Of a DNA stretch of 64,000 nt, positions 32,437 to 44,000 are shown piece after piece. The translations under genes were made by a program, and so were the position numbers. The notes below the pieces were generated by a model. That model made no database searches. It was not told the origin of the DNA and was given only the letters and a program-made list of their open reading frames with translations. Source of the stretch: Nodosilinea sp. LEGE 06152 (GTDB lineage Bacteria; Cyanobacteriota; Cyanobacteriia; Phormidesmidales; Phormidesmidaceae); contig NZ_JADEWR010000037.1 in the NCBI RefSeq assembly GCF_015207525.1, forward strand, positions 1-64,000, given 5' to 3'. Within the stretch, counting starts at the first letter, position 1. Every line of letters starts with the position of its first letter.

Positions 32437-35400
32437 CTTGAGCCCCAACTGATGGTGTTTCAGGAGCCGTTGAAGCCTGACATTCTTCTGGAGCTACTTC
32501 CTCTACAGACAATACCTCATTAGAGTCAAATATCTCACAGACATCATCTTCATTTTCACTATCTTCTTCCTCAGGGTTATCTAAGCTATCAGAAGAGGCT
32601 AAAAGAGCTGAGTTCCTAGTCAGAGAAATCTCAGGGTTGATACTATTATCACGAGGCACCTGAGGCGGTTCATATTCTATTCCTAATACTGCTGCCCCTA
32701 TTCTAGTATCAAGATCTCGTACAAGTATCATTCCTGCACTTCCACTTACAGTTTCAGGAAAACGGTTAGATCTAAAAACCAGCGGAGAGTAGTCTTGAAC
32801 TCGAATCGCAATTACTGGTTCAGCGTTAAAAATTTCAAAAAGAGGTAAATCAGTTCGAAATGCAAAGCTATTATTTCCAGAATTTTGCCTCCTGGCAACA
32901 CTAGGGCCAATGACAAACTGACCTTCTCCGTTACCTTGTATTGAAATTCTAGTTCTAGATTCTATGTTCTCAGAATTTTGAGAGGTTAATCCTTGAACAC
33001 TGGCAGGATCCAATTCAACAGCCCGCCCTGAATGGGTAATTTGAATCCTTGCGTTCGGGTTATCAGTCGCAACTATACTAACAGGTATACCAGAAGTATC
33101 ATTGAAAACGAACCTCCTTTGAGAACCTGGCTCAGTGCTGATTAAAAGAACTTTTGTAGAACCTTGTGGAGTAATATCATTCGGAGGTCTTGCGATGAAC
33201 CTGTTGTTGCTATCAATAAATACATGCCCAGAGGGACTCACAAATTCCTCATTTATTTCGCCATTACTTTTTAATAGGTTTTGGCTCATCAAAAATGACT
33301 TGACATCAGCATTTTCGGGCAAATCTAGGTCGAGTGTCGGTGGAGGAGCAGAGCCTTGCAAATCAAAACGTTCTATCTCTCCCGTAGCTTGAAAAAGCCC
33401 TTCTGCATCAATTACAATAACTCCGGGCCCTGAACTGATCGCAGAAACTTGAATATCCCCCTCCTGAGATTCTATGAAAACGCCGTCGCCACCTCCATTA
33501 GTAATGGACTCAGTCTTGATACTGCCTCTTGCATATAAACCAATTGTTCCATTAGAATTAATGTCTCCTACTGAAATTGTTGAGTTAGAAGAGATCCGAA
33601 TTGAATCTCCAAAATTATCTGCATTAGAGAGGTTTCCAGCCGTGACAGCAGCCCCGGAAATCGTCAAGCTTCTACCTGGCGTAGTAATTGACTGAGTTCT
33701 ATCCATACGGAAAGAACCCATTCCGTTCCCGTCTGCATCCGCCCGAAACCAAATAGAACAAGAAGGGCTGCTGCAAGCTGAAAAGGCTAGTGACAGGCCA
33801 TTATCAACAGTAATGTCATTGGTCGCTTCAAGAATGATATTTCCAGGTTGGCTAGTCAGTGTAGTAGCGCGTACGGTAATGTCATTTCCTAATGAATCAT
33901 TCGCAAAAATATCGGGTAATTGACTATCTACCCCACTAGTACTTGGCTCATCTGCAATTCTGATATTTCTTGGATCAAGCAATAAAGTACCTGCTGCACC
34001 GTTAGCAGCACTCATATTTGCGGTGCCATCATACACTAAAGTTTCATGCCCAGAGACCTCAGCAAAACCACCATCGCCGGAGGCAACACCACCCCCGGCA
34101 CTAATAGCGCCATAAAACCTGGTAGCGTCGTCTGCCCAAACAATGACGCGTCCCCCATCGCCTTCTGCCAACGCATCTGCCGCAATAGTTGAACCCGCAC
34201 CAACATACGTCTGCTCAGCATTGGGCACCGTCCCCTGCCCACGATAGTCGCCGCCTACTCGCACAGTACCGCCCCCAGCGCTGCCAGAAGCTTGTAAGGT
34301 GGCATCCAGCAGGGCAACACGATTTCCTAACACATCAATGGTGCCACCCGTACCGCCAGGGGCCGCATCCGATGCGTCTAGCGTGCCTGACGCAATTGTA
34401 GTGCCCGCTTCCGTAGGCAAAATAGTGTTCGTAATGGCTAATCTAACTACGCCATTGTCAACAACTAATCCTAAATTTTGCGGTGCACTGGCGCTTGAGA
34501 GCAGTTCTGGAATTTCTATCGTGTTTAGAGCCTGTACTTCGTTGTTCAAATTATCCTGAACTTCGACAGGAAGCTCTAAGCTCAGTAAACTTCCTTCCTG
34601 GGTAATGCGTACTAAATTTTCACCGGGAACTGAGGCAATCGTGATTTTCCCTCCGGGGGCATCAATCGTTCCCGTGTTCACAACAAAGCCGCCTAGCAAG
34701 GTTACGCTTTCTCCGCTTAGGTTTCCTGCATTAATCACTGTGCCTGGTGAACTATTGGCAAAAGCAAATCCGCTGGGTGCAGCTACCAGATTGGCGTAGT
34801 CATCAGTCCCCAGAGCGTTGAACCAGTAATCACTGAGCTGAATTGCACTTGCAGTTGTAGCCGTAAACGCACCTGGCACAATCACCTGAGCATTAGGGCC
34901 AAACACAATCCCTGCTGGGTTCATGAGAAACAGGTTAGAGTTGCCTCCTGTCACCTGAAGCAGACCATTAATGACTGACGGGTCACCGCCAACAACTCGA
35001 CCCAAGATATTTTGAATAGCAGGATTAGAAAGAAAGTTCGCTACCTGCCCAGCATCGAGACCTAGCTGTTCAAAGCTATGAAAAAGATTGGCACCCGTTT
35101 GAGTACCACCAGTAATATCAAACGTGTTACCCGTTTGCGTGACCACGCTGCCCGTCCCATCTGCCGCCGCCTCAATAGACTGAGCTAACAGCACCTCTGA
35201 TTCTCTAGAGCCGCTAAACTGCGGTGCCGCTGAGATAGTAGGACTGGTAGCTGTTGCTGATATCCTGCCCGCTGTTGACACCGTTTGCGGGCTGACCTGG
35301 GGCATAATGCCGTCGCTAGTGGTTGATTGCTCAATACTTGCCTCAACAGGAGCCGCTTGCCCCGCCGCGATGCTTGCCAACGCCAGCGCCGTTATGGCGA

Positions 35401-35461
35401 CAGAATGACGGCTAGAAAACCTAATCAGCTGTTGAATCAAAGAGGCATTTGGACGAGTCAT
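32420..35461 (-). CDS. Two-partner secretion exoprotein (TpsA, filamentous haemagglutinin N-terminal domain)
   Basis: 1013 residues. A signal peptide precedes a TPS secretion domain (about 95-330) with the hallmark repeats NSNLFLMNPAGIVFGPNAQV and NLSGESVTLLGGFVVNTGTI. A beta-helical region with CHAP/filamentous-haemagglutinin-like repeats follows (GSAGGGTVRVGGDYRG, GGRVIVWADDATRFYGAI). The last third (about 500-1013) is AT-rich in DNA and encodes a Ser/Asn-rich region ending in an acidic tail (NPEEEDSENEDDVCEIFDSN). The product should be threaded through the TpsB pore made by the upstream gene and stay on or leave the surface. The ATG at 35461 has GAGG ten bases upstream; an upstream TTG is less likely. 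The downstream CHAT gene overlaps by 17 bases. Confidence 0.88.
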   Translation of the reverse strand: MTRPNASLIQQLIRFSSRHSVAITALALASIAAGQAAPVEASIEQSTTSDGIMPQVSPQTVSTAGRISATATSPTISAAPQFSGSRESEVLLAQSIEAAADGTGSVVTQTGNTFDITGGTQTGANLFHSFEQLGLDAGQVANFLSNPAIQNILGRVVGGDPSVINGLLQVTGGNSNLFLMNPAGIVFGPNAQVIVPGAFTATTASAIQLSDYWFNALGTDDYANLVAAPSGFAFANSSPGTVINAGNLSGESVTLLGGFVVNTGTIDAPGGKITIASVPGENLVRITQEGSLLSLELPVEVQDNLNNEVQALNTIEIPELLSSASAPQNLGLVVDNGVVRLAITNTILPTEAGTTIASGTLDASDAAPGGTGGTIDVLGNRVALLDATLQASGSAGGGTVRVGGDYRGQGTVPNAEQTYVGAGSTIAADALAEGDGGRVIVWADDATRFYGAISAGGGVASGDGGFAEVSGHETLVYDGTANMSAANGAAGTLLLDPRNIRIADEPSTSGVDSQLPDIFANDSLGNDITVRATTLTSQPGNIILEATNDITVDNGLSLAFSACSSPSCSIWFRADADGNGMGSFRMDRTQSITTPGRSLTISGAAVTAGNLSNADNFGDSIRISSNSTISVGDINSNGTIGLYARGSIKTESITNGGGDGVFIESQEGDIQVSAISSGPGVIVIDAEGLFQATGEIERFDLQGSAPPPTLDLDLPENADVKSFLMSQNLLKSNGEINEEFVSPSGHVFIDSNNRFIARPPNDITPQGSTKVLLISTEPGSQRRFVFNDTSGIPVSIVATDNPNARIQITHSGRAVELDPASVQGLTSQNSENIESRTRISIQGNGEGQFVIGPSVARRQNSGNNSFAFRTDLPLFEIFNAEPVIAIRVQDYSPLVFRSNRFPETVSGSAGMILVRDLDTRIGAAVLGIEYEPPQVPRDNSINPEISLTRNSALLASSDSLDNPEEEDSENEDDVCEIFDSNEVLSVEEVAPEECQASTAPETPSVGAQDEETP

Positions 35462-35516
35462 AGATAAAGACCTCAAAAATGTAGCGGATTGTAGCGACGG
35501 CCCAGCGGGCCAGAAT

Positions 35517-37307
35517 TTAGAATTCGTAGCGCACGTCGAAATGCACCTTGAGCCCGGAAGGGCGATCGCCTGGTACTTCGTTTAATCGCACCAGAGGTAC
35601 CCCCAAATCCATCCGAGCCGTTAGTCCTGGAGCTGGGTTTAATAAAAATCCGACTCCCGTTCCCGCAATCAAGTTTTGATAAAAGGCTTGGGCAGGCACC
35701 GGGCTATTGTTCCACACGTAGCCCACATCAAAGAACGGAATCACCTGGGCAATTGGCGACCCGTCCTCCTCCTCACGCACTAACGTAATCCGATCCTCAA
35801 TTGAAAACCGCAGGCCGTTGTCCCCATAGCGAGCGTTTTGGTAGTAGCCCCGCACCGACTGGCCGCCTCCCACAAAAAACTGCTCTGAGGTAAACAGGCG
35901 ATCAGGGGTGAGCTGTAGGTCAGCGGTAGCAATCAGCAAATGATCTGGACCCAGCACCTGCACTCGCTGGGCCTGACCCAGCCAGCTAAAGAAGGTTTCA
36001 TCTTCTCGGGTAGCCTGACCGCTAGTCTCACCGCTGGCGGTGCCAATGTCGAACTGCGATCGCAGTCCCCAGGCCCCAGTCGGGTCGCGCCGCGTATAGT
36101 CCTGACCAAAGGTGAAGACGCTACTGCGAGTCGCCGGGGTGACGGTTCCTAGAACAACTGTCGAACCATCCCGATAGCGGTAACCCAAGGACAGGGCGAA
36201 CTCCTCTCGCAGGCTGCGCATTAACGGCTGCCGCACAGAGACCTCGTAGATATTGGTAGAGCCATTAATACCCAAGGCAAAGCCAGGCTCTTGGGGGTCG
36301 GTAATGCGAAAGTTGTTGGGCGCTACCCGCAGAGTTACCGTACCGTTGGTCGGGCTAATTGGCACCTGATAGCTCAAATCGTAGACCTGCGAACCGCCGC
36401 TGGTTGAACGGTAGGCCGAGGCAATCAGCCTGTCGCCCAAGCCAGCCAGGTTTAGGTATTGCAACGTAGCCCCGGTCCGGTACTCTCCCACACTGCGGGG
36501 AGATAAGGTATCGACTCCAATGTTTCCAGAAAAGCGATCGGCCTCCTCCACAGTGACTATCAGCAGGGTTTGCCCCGGCACTGTGCCTGGCTGTAAGCTA
36601 CCTCGCACTGTCTCAAACAGAGGATCCGTGGCTAGTAACCGCAACTGTTCTTCTAGCTGTAGCTGGTTGAGGGGAGTCTGCGCCCCTAGCCCAATTCGAC
36701 TGCGAACATAATCAGCCAGTTGATTGGTGCCCTCCACCTGAATAGCTTCTAGCCCTCCCTCGATCACCTGAATCTCAACGATTCCAGCTTCGATTGTTTG
36801 CTCTTGGAGCACTGCCTGCGAGGTGATGTAACCTTCGCTGAGATACAGCTGGGTCACCGCATCTGCCGCAGACTGCAGATCAGCCACGCTCAAAGGCCGA
36901 TTCTCATAGGCTTGCACCACCTGATCCAGAGCTTCGGCACTAAACACCGTGCTGCCAGTCACCACAATCTCGCGCACCTGAATCTGCTCTAAGGATGGAG
37001 CTTCTCCCTCGGGTAGAACGGGCGTTTCCGGTGGAGCGATCGGTTCCAGCTCCTCAGGCGTAGCCTCAGGCAAAGGCTCAACCGGCAGCCCAGGCTCTGG
37101 GAGACGTTCTTGTCCAGGGTTGACCTGGCTTACCCACTGGGCCATAGTGGCTTTAAAAGTAGGCGCTTCATCCATCTTCCGCTGGGTCGTTTCAGCAGTA
37201 AGAGCAGGGGATGATAGCGTTAAAAAGATACTTAAAAATGATGCTTGAGTCAATAAAAACGAAGCTGGGGGCTGCTGAAAGCCGCAAAAGCTGATCTTTA
37301 TTTGCAT
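35517..37307 (-). CDS. Two-partner secretion transporter (TpsB, FhaC/ShlB family)
   Basis: 596 residues. It has a signal-like N-terminus (LTQASFLSIFLTLSSPALTA) and a Pro/Glu-rich linker. Two POTRA domains follow (about 110-260, IQVREIVVTGSTVFSAEALD and then VEIQVIEGGLEAIQVEGTN). The C-terminal 16-strand beta-barrel (about 270-596) contains the conserved VRGY motif (GGGQSVRGYYQNARYGDNG) and ends with a final strand (LKVHFDVRYEF, aromatic last residue for outer-membrane insertion). It exports the TpsA protein encoded 55 bases downstream. It is the first gene of the minus-strand array, so the array's promoter is expected in the gap at 37308-38031. Confidence 0.92.
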   Translation of the reverse strand: MQIKISFCGFQQPPASFLLTQASFLSIFLTLSSPALTAETTQRKMDEAPTFKATMAQWVSQVNPGQERLPEPGLPVEPLPEATPEELEPIAPPETPVLPEGEAPSLEQIQVREIVVTGSTVFSAEALDQVVQAYENRPLSVADLQSAADAVTQLYLSEGYITSQAVLQEQTIEAGIVEIQVIEGGLEAIQVEGTNQLADYVRSRIGLGAQTPLNQLQLEEQLRLLATDPLFETVRGSLQPGTVPGQTLLIVTVEEADRFSGNIGVDTLSPRSVGEYRTGATLQYLNLAGLGDRLIASAYRSTSGGSQVYDLSYQVPISPTNGTVTLRVAPNNFRITDPQEPGFALGINGSTNIYEVSVRQPLMRSLREEFALSLGYRYRDGSTVVLGTVTPATRSSVFTFGQDYTRRDPTGAWGLRSQFDIGTASGETSGQATREDETFFSWLGQAQRVQVLGPDHLLIATADLQLTPDRLFTSEQFFVGGGQSVRGYYQNARYGDNGLRFSIEDRITLVREEEDGSPIAQVIPFFDVGYVWNNSPVPAQAFYQNLIAGTGVGFLLNPAPGLTARMDLGVPLVRLNEVPGDRPSGLKVHFDVRYEF

Positions 37308-38031
37308 ATACTAGCTTTCAGGAAATGAAAATTAGGGACATAAGCATACCCAAAACGTTCTAATTACAACGGGTTCTAACCACGAGTTACCAAAGGACTC
37401 CGTAATCCTACGGATTTAGAGTAATGCAGAATATATCCTAGAAAATGTAGGAGAGTAAAAAGCTTGATCAAAATCTTTATGTTTGACTCCACTGTTTGTA
37501 AATTATTTAGTAGTTGGCCACCACGGTGAGGGTGGTCTGTTGCGCAGAACCCTTAGAGTAAGAGACATGACGAAGCATCTGAGCACCAAATGGCGGTACT
37601 AACAGGTCGCTAGGTGCGGAAAGGTTTTCCGCTAGCTCAGAAGGACGAATAATCAACTTTATTTACCGAACGCAGTAGTCGCTACTGGGTTTCGGCCTAG
37701 GCGGGTCGTGAAGGATAAACCGCTCTTTCAGCGAGAGACGTAACAGGCTTGGCAGTGGGCACAAGCTTGTCCTTAATCGGATGAGACTGCACTGGAGACT
37801 AAGGCATTTTTGGGGCAGGAGAGTGGAGCGAAAATTGTGGCTTCTTTTGATTTGATCCTGTAACACCTGTAGCAAAACAACATAAATTTTAGCTCTGCTG
37901 TGAGTGTAAATTACTACGAATACTGTAATATGATTTGCACTGTTTTTTTACAAAAGAAATTCAGTAAGGGTGCGTTGCTCTCAATTTGCTAATCTTTGCC
38001 CATTCTGGTTCCTAAAGGGAGTCAAACACGC
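37308..38031. other. Intergenic region between divergent secreted-protein genes
   Basis: About 720 bases, AT-rich, between the TPS operon (-) and the giant gene (+). No coding frame is convincing. It contains a 6-4-6 dyad (TCCGTAATCCTACGGA at 37399), listed separately, and AT-rich segments that should carry promoters for both directions. The last 20 bases hold an AGGGAG ribosome binding site for the giant gene. Confidence 0.55.
37399..37414. promoter_or_regulatory. Possible operator dyad upstream of the TPS operon
   Basis: TCCGTA-ATCC-TACGGA forms a perfect dyad with six-base arms and a four-base spacer, about 92 bases upstream of the TpsB start. The size suits a dimeric response regulator. 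No copy was found by eye elsewhere in the window, so the assignment is weak. Confidence 0.35.
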
Positions 38032-41000
38032 ATGGCTGGTAGAAGTTGGAAGAATGCTGCTAATGGAAACTGGAGTGCCTCAACAAACTGGGATACGGGC
38101 GTTCCAGTAACTACTGATACGGCTTCAATTACACTTAATGGGCTCTACACGGTTGATCTGGATGTTGATACCACGATCGTTGGACTTGCATTAGGCAATA
38201 CAACAGCTGGAAGCCAAACGCTCATTTTGAATGGGTACACTCTTACCTTAAATGGTGCCAGTACAGTCAACAGCAAAGGAATTCTCAACTTCAACGGTGG
38301 AACTCTAACAGGAACGGGCAGCCTCACCGCAAATGCTGGAAGTACACTCATTTGGAGTGGTGGAACTCAGTCGGGCAGTGGCAAGACGATTGTTACGGGC
38401 AACTTGCAGATCAATGATGACAATTACTACAAGAACCTGGATGGTCGCACCTTAGAGACTAGAGGCAACACCACTTGGACAGGCAATACCTTACACCTGT
38501 ACGGTTCCAACGGCGCAACTTGGAACAACACCGCTAGTGGCAGCATCGACCTGCAAAGCGATGCAGACTTTTATGGCGACAGTAGCACCACCTTTAACAA
38601 TGCTGGAACGCTAACGAAGAGTGTAGGCAGTACAGATGGCACAGATTCGTCCGTCATTTCTGCACTCTTCAACAACTCCGGCACTGTCGAAGTACAGCAG
38701 GGAGTATTGTCTTTACAAGGAGGAGGCAGTAGTACAGGCAACTTCAGTATTCAAAGTGGTGGGTCTCTAGAGTTTAGTGGTGGCACCCATACTCTGGGTA
38801 ATAGTTCTTCCATTGATGGAGCAGGCAAAGTTCGATTCAGTAACGGCAGCACGACCGAAGTTGGAGGTGCTTATAATCTCACAGGTACTACTGAAATTAC
38901 AGGTGGCATAGCCAACTTCGGCAGTAGCAAGGCTATCAGCACAACTAACTTTGCTCTTTCTTATGGTGACTTGAGTGGTTCGGATACTGTCACTACAACC
39001 AATATGGTTTGGAGTGGTGGAACTCAGTCAGGCAGCGGCAAGACAATTGTTACAGCCAGCTTGCAGATCAATGATGACAATTACTACAAGAACCTAGATG
39101 GTCGCACCTTAGAGACTAGAGGCAACACCACTTGGACAGGCAATACCTTATACCTGTACGGTTCCAACGGCGCAACTTGGAACAACGCCGCTAGTGGCAG
39201 CATCAACCTGCAAAGCGATGCAGACTTTTATGGCGACAGTAGCACCACCTTTAACAATGCTGGAACGCTGACCAAAAGCCTGGGAGTAAGCGATGGCACA
39301 GATTCGTCTGTAATCTCTGCCCTCTTCAACAACTCTGGCACCGTCAAAATCCAGCAGGGAGCACTCACTTTTACTAGTGGGTATACTCAGACAGCAGGCT
39401 CAACAATCCTTAGTGGCGGTTTGTTGACAGCAAATGCTGCAATCGCCCTTCAAGGAGGTTCACTCTTAGGCTTTGGAAATATTACAGGTAATGTTTCTAA
39501 CGCAAGTCAGATTGACCCTGGTTTAGGAACTGGCATTCTCAACATCGACGGAGACTATACTCAAGCAGGAACTGGCATTCTCAATTTTGACTTGGGTGGA
39601 CGAACGGCTGGAACAGCTTTTGACCTGCTCAGTATCACTGGAACTGCCACTCTGGATGGCACGCTCAAAATCAATCTGATTAACGGCTTCACACCTACGA
39701 TTGGAGACACGTTCCAAGTTCTAAAAGCTGGCACTCTCAGCGGCAGTTTTACGAATATTCAGGGTTTGAATCTGGGAAATGGTGTAATTCTTGCACCAAC
39801 CATTGCTAACAATAGCCTTATACTGACAGCAACCCAGGACGCTAATTATAAGCCAGGAACCCTCTCCTTCAGTGCTCCTACCTTTAGTGTGAATGAGGAT
39901 GGTACAACTGTTGCGGCTGTCACTGTGTTCCGGACAGGTGGAAGTGATGGTGTTGTAAGTGCCTCAATTGTATTGAGCAATGGAACAGCAACCTCACCTG
40001 CGGACTATGATTCTACACCTGTTGTCGTCAGCTTTGCTCCTGGAGAAACCAACAAAACCGTTACGATACCAATCGTAAACGACACTTTCTACGAAAGTGA
40101 TGAGACGATTAGCCTAACGCTCACTAATCCTACGGGTGGGGCAACACTTGGAACTCAAAAAACGGCTGTTTTGACAATTATTGATGATGATAAATCAGCT
40201 GGTATTTTAGCTTTTAGTAATGCAACCTTCAGTGTGAATGAAGATGGCATACCCATCACCACGATTACGATTACACGCACAGGTGGTAGTGACGGGGCAG
40301 TAAGCGCCACCGTTTACCTGAATAACGGTACTGCAACTTCACCGGATGATTATAACAGCACTCCAATTGTTATTAACTTTGTCAATGGTGAAACGTCCAA
40401 AACAATCGCAGTTCCAATTTTGGATGATGTGATTTACGAAGGCAACGAAACGCTCAACATTTACTTAGAGAATGCTACAGGTGGAGCAACCATTGGCGCT
40501 CAAAGTTCTGCCACTCTGACGATCGTCGAAAATGAAGTTCCCGCATTTGGGGCACTTGCCTTCAATGGTGCTACCTATAGCGTGAATGAGAACGGTGTAC
40601 CAATCACTGAGGTTATAATTACACGCACTGGTGGTAGCGATGGAACAGTTGGAGTAACTCTTACCCCCACCAATGGTACTGCTACTACCCCCGCTGATTA
40701 TGACAGTGCCCCTATTACAATAGATTTCGCGGCAGGCGAAACCAGCAAGACTATCACCATTCCGATTGCTGATGATACGCTTTATGAGAGCAATGAGACA
40801 ATCAATCTAACCTTAAGCAATCCGACAGGTGGGGCGACACTTGGTACTCAAAAAACAGCAATTCTCACAATTGTAGATGACGATGCTGTGCCAGGAGTTT
40901 TGTCCTTCGGTAGTTCTGCCTTTAGTATCAATGAGGATGGCACGCCTGTTGCAGCTATCACGATTAATCGAACAGATGGCAGCGATGGTATTGTTACAGC

Positions 41001-44000
41001 AACAATTACGCCCACTGATGGCACCGCTACTGCTCTAGCAGACTATAACAGCGCTCCGATCGTGGTTACTTTTACTGAAGGTGAAACCAGCAAGGTAGTC
41101 ACTTTGCCCGTCATTGACGACAGCCTTTCTGAAGGTAGCGAAACGATCGATCTGATTCTCGGCAACCCAACGGGTGGAGCAACAATTGGCGCACAAAGTG
41201 CAGCTGTGCTCACTATTCTTGATGACGACGTTCCCGATCTTGTTGTTAGCAATATCGTTGCGCCAGTAAAAGGAATTGCAGGACAACAGATTGAAGTTGC
41301 TTGGACGATTACAAACCAGGGTACAAAAGACGCAACTGGAACTTGGACAGATTCAATCTATCTCTCTGGCGATCAGCAACTTGGGAATGATCAAGCCTTG
41401 GGAAGCTTCTCCTTCACTGGTACGATCGCGGCAAGGCAATCCATTACTCGCCAGCAACTGGTAACGCTACCGACAGATTTGACTGGCGATCGCTGGGTTG
41501 TTGTTCAAGCGGATACTGGAAATCAAATTACTGAATCTGTAGAGGATAACAATGTTGTCGTTGATAATCGGTTAATTAGTCTAAAGTCGCCTCTATTGCC
41601 CGATCTGAAGGTTACAGAGGTTACTGCGCCACCAACAGCCTTATCTGGCGGACAAGCGACAGTTAAATGGACGGTTACAAACACAGGTACAGGAGCGACG
41701 AATTCACCAGTTTGGTATGACAGCGTTTGGCTTTCCCTTGACAATGAGTTTGACAACACTGATATCTTCGTGGGGCGGGTAGCGAACCCCAGCTACTTAA
41801 ATCTAGGAGAGGGTTACACCAATAGCCTCACAGTCTCGCTTCCTCAAGGCATTGCTAATAATTACCGCTTCATTGTTAAAACAGATGAATACAATCAAGT
41901 CGAAGAATTAAACAATGAAGGTGACAACTTTGGAACCAGCGCTCCAACGGATATACAACCATCGCCGCTAGCGGACTTACAAGTATCTTCAGCAAATGCT
42001 CCTACTCAGGCATTTTCAGGTCAATCTCTGTCTTTAACCTGGACAGTCAGCAATGAAGGCCAAGGCAAAACGTTAGGAGATTCTTGGTACGATGCCGTCT
42101 ATATGTCTACCGATACAACGCTAGACAATCAAGATAAGCTGCTGGGATTAGTTTTACACACTTCTGAGTACGAATATCTCTACTACGTTCCTGATGGGCT
42201 ATCCAAAAATTTGATTCGCTCAGGTGTTTTAGGATCAAATGAAAGTTACAACGCTACTCAAAACTTTGCTTTGCCTATTGGTATTAGTGGCGATTTTTTC
42301 TTCCTTGTACAAGCTGATACATCTAATGAAGTTTTTGAGGGTGGTTTTGAATCTAACAATGTCAGTTACGATTCGATCGCTACACGGGTCACTCTAACGC
42401 CTCCTCCTGACCTTGAGGTTGAAAGCATTGATGTTCCCACAGCGGCATTAGCAAGTAATCCATTCACGATCAATTATCGGGTTACAAACTTTGGAGCAAC
42501 TGTAACACCAAACTTCTCTTGGCAGGATGCTTTTTATCTATCAGCTGATGATCAACTTAATTTAAATACAGACCTGTATTTAGGAATCCGGAACCACTCT
42601 GGAGCCTTAGAACCAGGCGAGTCTTATGATGGCTCTGAAACCTTTACGCTGCCAGATAGATTAACAGGCAACTACCGTATCTTTGTTGTCACCGATAGCG
42701 GAAACGATGTCTTTGAACTTGATAATGCGAACAATACTGTCATTGGTGAAAATGAGATTGCTATCTCATCTCGTCCGGCTGACCTAATTGTTCAAACAGC
42801 TGGTATATCAGGGAATGCAGAAGCAGGCAAAGCAGTTCGTGTCGATTGGACTGTTACTAATCAGGGGACTGGCAACACCGCAGTTGAGAACTGGACAGAT
42901 CAAATTTACATCTCTGCTGACGGAGTTCTCGACAGTAACGATATTATGCTGGGTTCCTTTGCTCGCAGTGGTCTCTTGAATGCTGGAGCTTTCTACACTC
43001 GTAATGAGTTAGTAGAACTACCCTTCAATCTCGCTGGTGATTACAGCCTCTTTGTTGTAACCGATAGTGGTGGCAGCGTTTATGAAGCGACAAATGAAGG
43101 AAACAACAGTTCATCGGCGTTGCCTGTCACTGTAAACCGTCAAACACCAGATTTAAGAGTCACTCAACTTAATGTACCAGTTACGGCTCAATCAGGCGGA
43201 GCGTTTACTATAAATTGGACAGTTGAAAATCAAGGTATTGCTCGAACCAATGTAGATTTCTGGTATGACCAGGTTTATTTGTCTCTTGACTCAGTCATTA
43301 GTGATGATGATATTAGCCTTGATCAGGTTTATCGTACAGGTGCGTTAGATCCAGCAGCGAGCTACCAGGTAAGTAAGACCTTTACGCTACCGAGTGACTT
43401 GACAGGGCAGTTTCATGTGCTGGTTCGCACTGACAGTAGTGCAAATGTCATCGAGGGAAGTTTAGAAACCAATAATGACCTAGCAACGAACGACCTCACA
43501 ACCATCAATCTTGGCGCTGTATCCGATCTCGTTGTGCAAAGTGTAGATGCGCCTGCAACTGCTATTAGTAATCAGCTGTTTTCGCTGACCTGGACAGTTC
43601 AAAATAACGGTGCAGCGACAGGCGATCGAGCATGGCGGGATACATTCTATTTATCGCGTGACCAGTTTTTCGATCGCAACTCCGACATCTTCCTGGGCTA
43701 TCAAGATCAGGCTGAGGGTTTGGAAGGAGGAGAATCTTATACACAAACTCAATCCTTCCAAATTCCGCGTGGGCTATCTGGTTCTTACTACGTCTTCGCT
43801 GTTGCAGATAGTGGTGAGGACATTTACGAACGCACTGGGGAGCAGAACAATATTGGATATAACGGTAACTCAATACAGGTGAATCTGCCTGCACCGGCAG
43901 AGCTAAGCATCAGTTCAATTACGGTTCCTGCGACGGGTGTTTCTGGCAAGAACACGACCATCACCTACACAGTGACGAACCAGGGCACAAATGCAGCTGA

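Noticed and set aside
37663..37875. 70-codon minus-strand open frame before the giant gene
   Set aside because: Cys/Leu/Arg-rich random-looking translation with no conserved feature, inside a promoter region.
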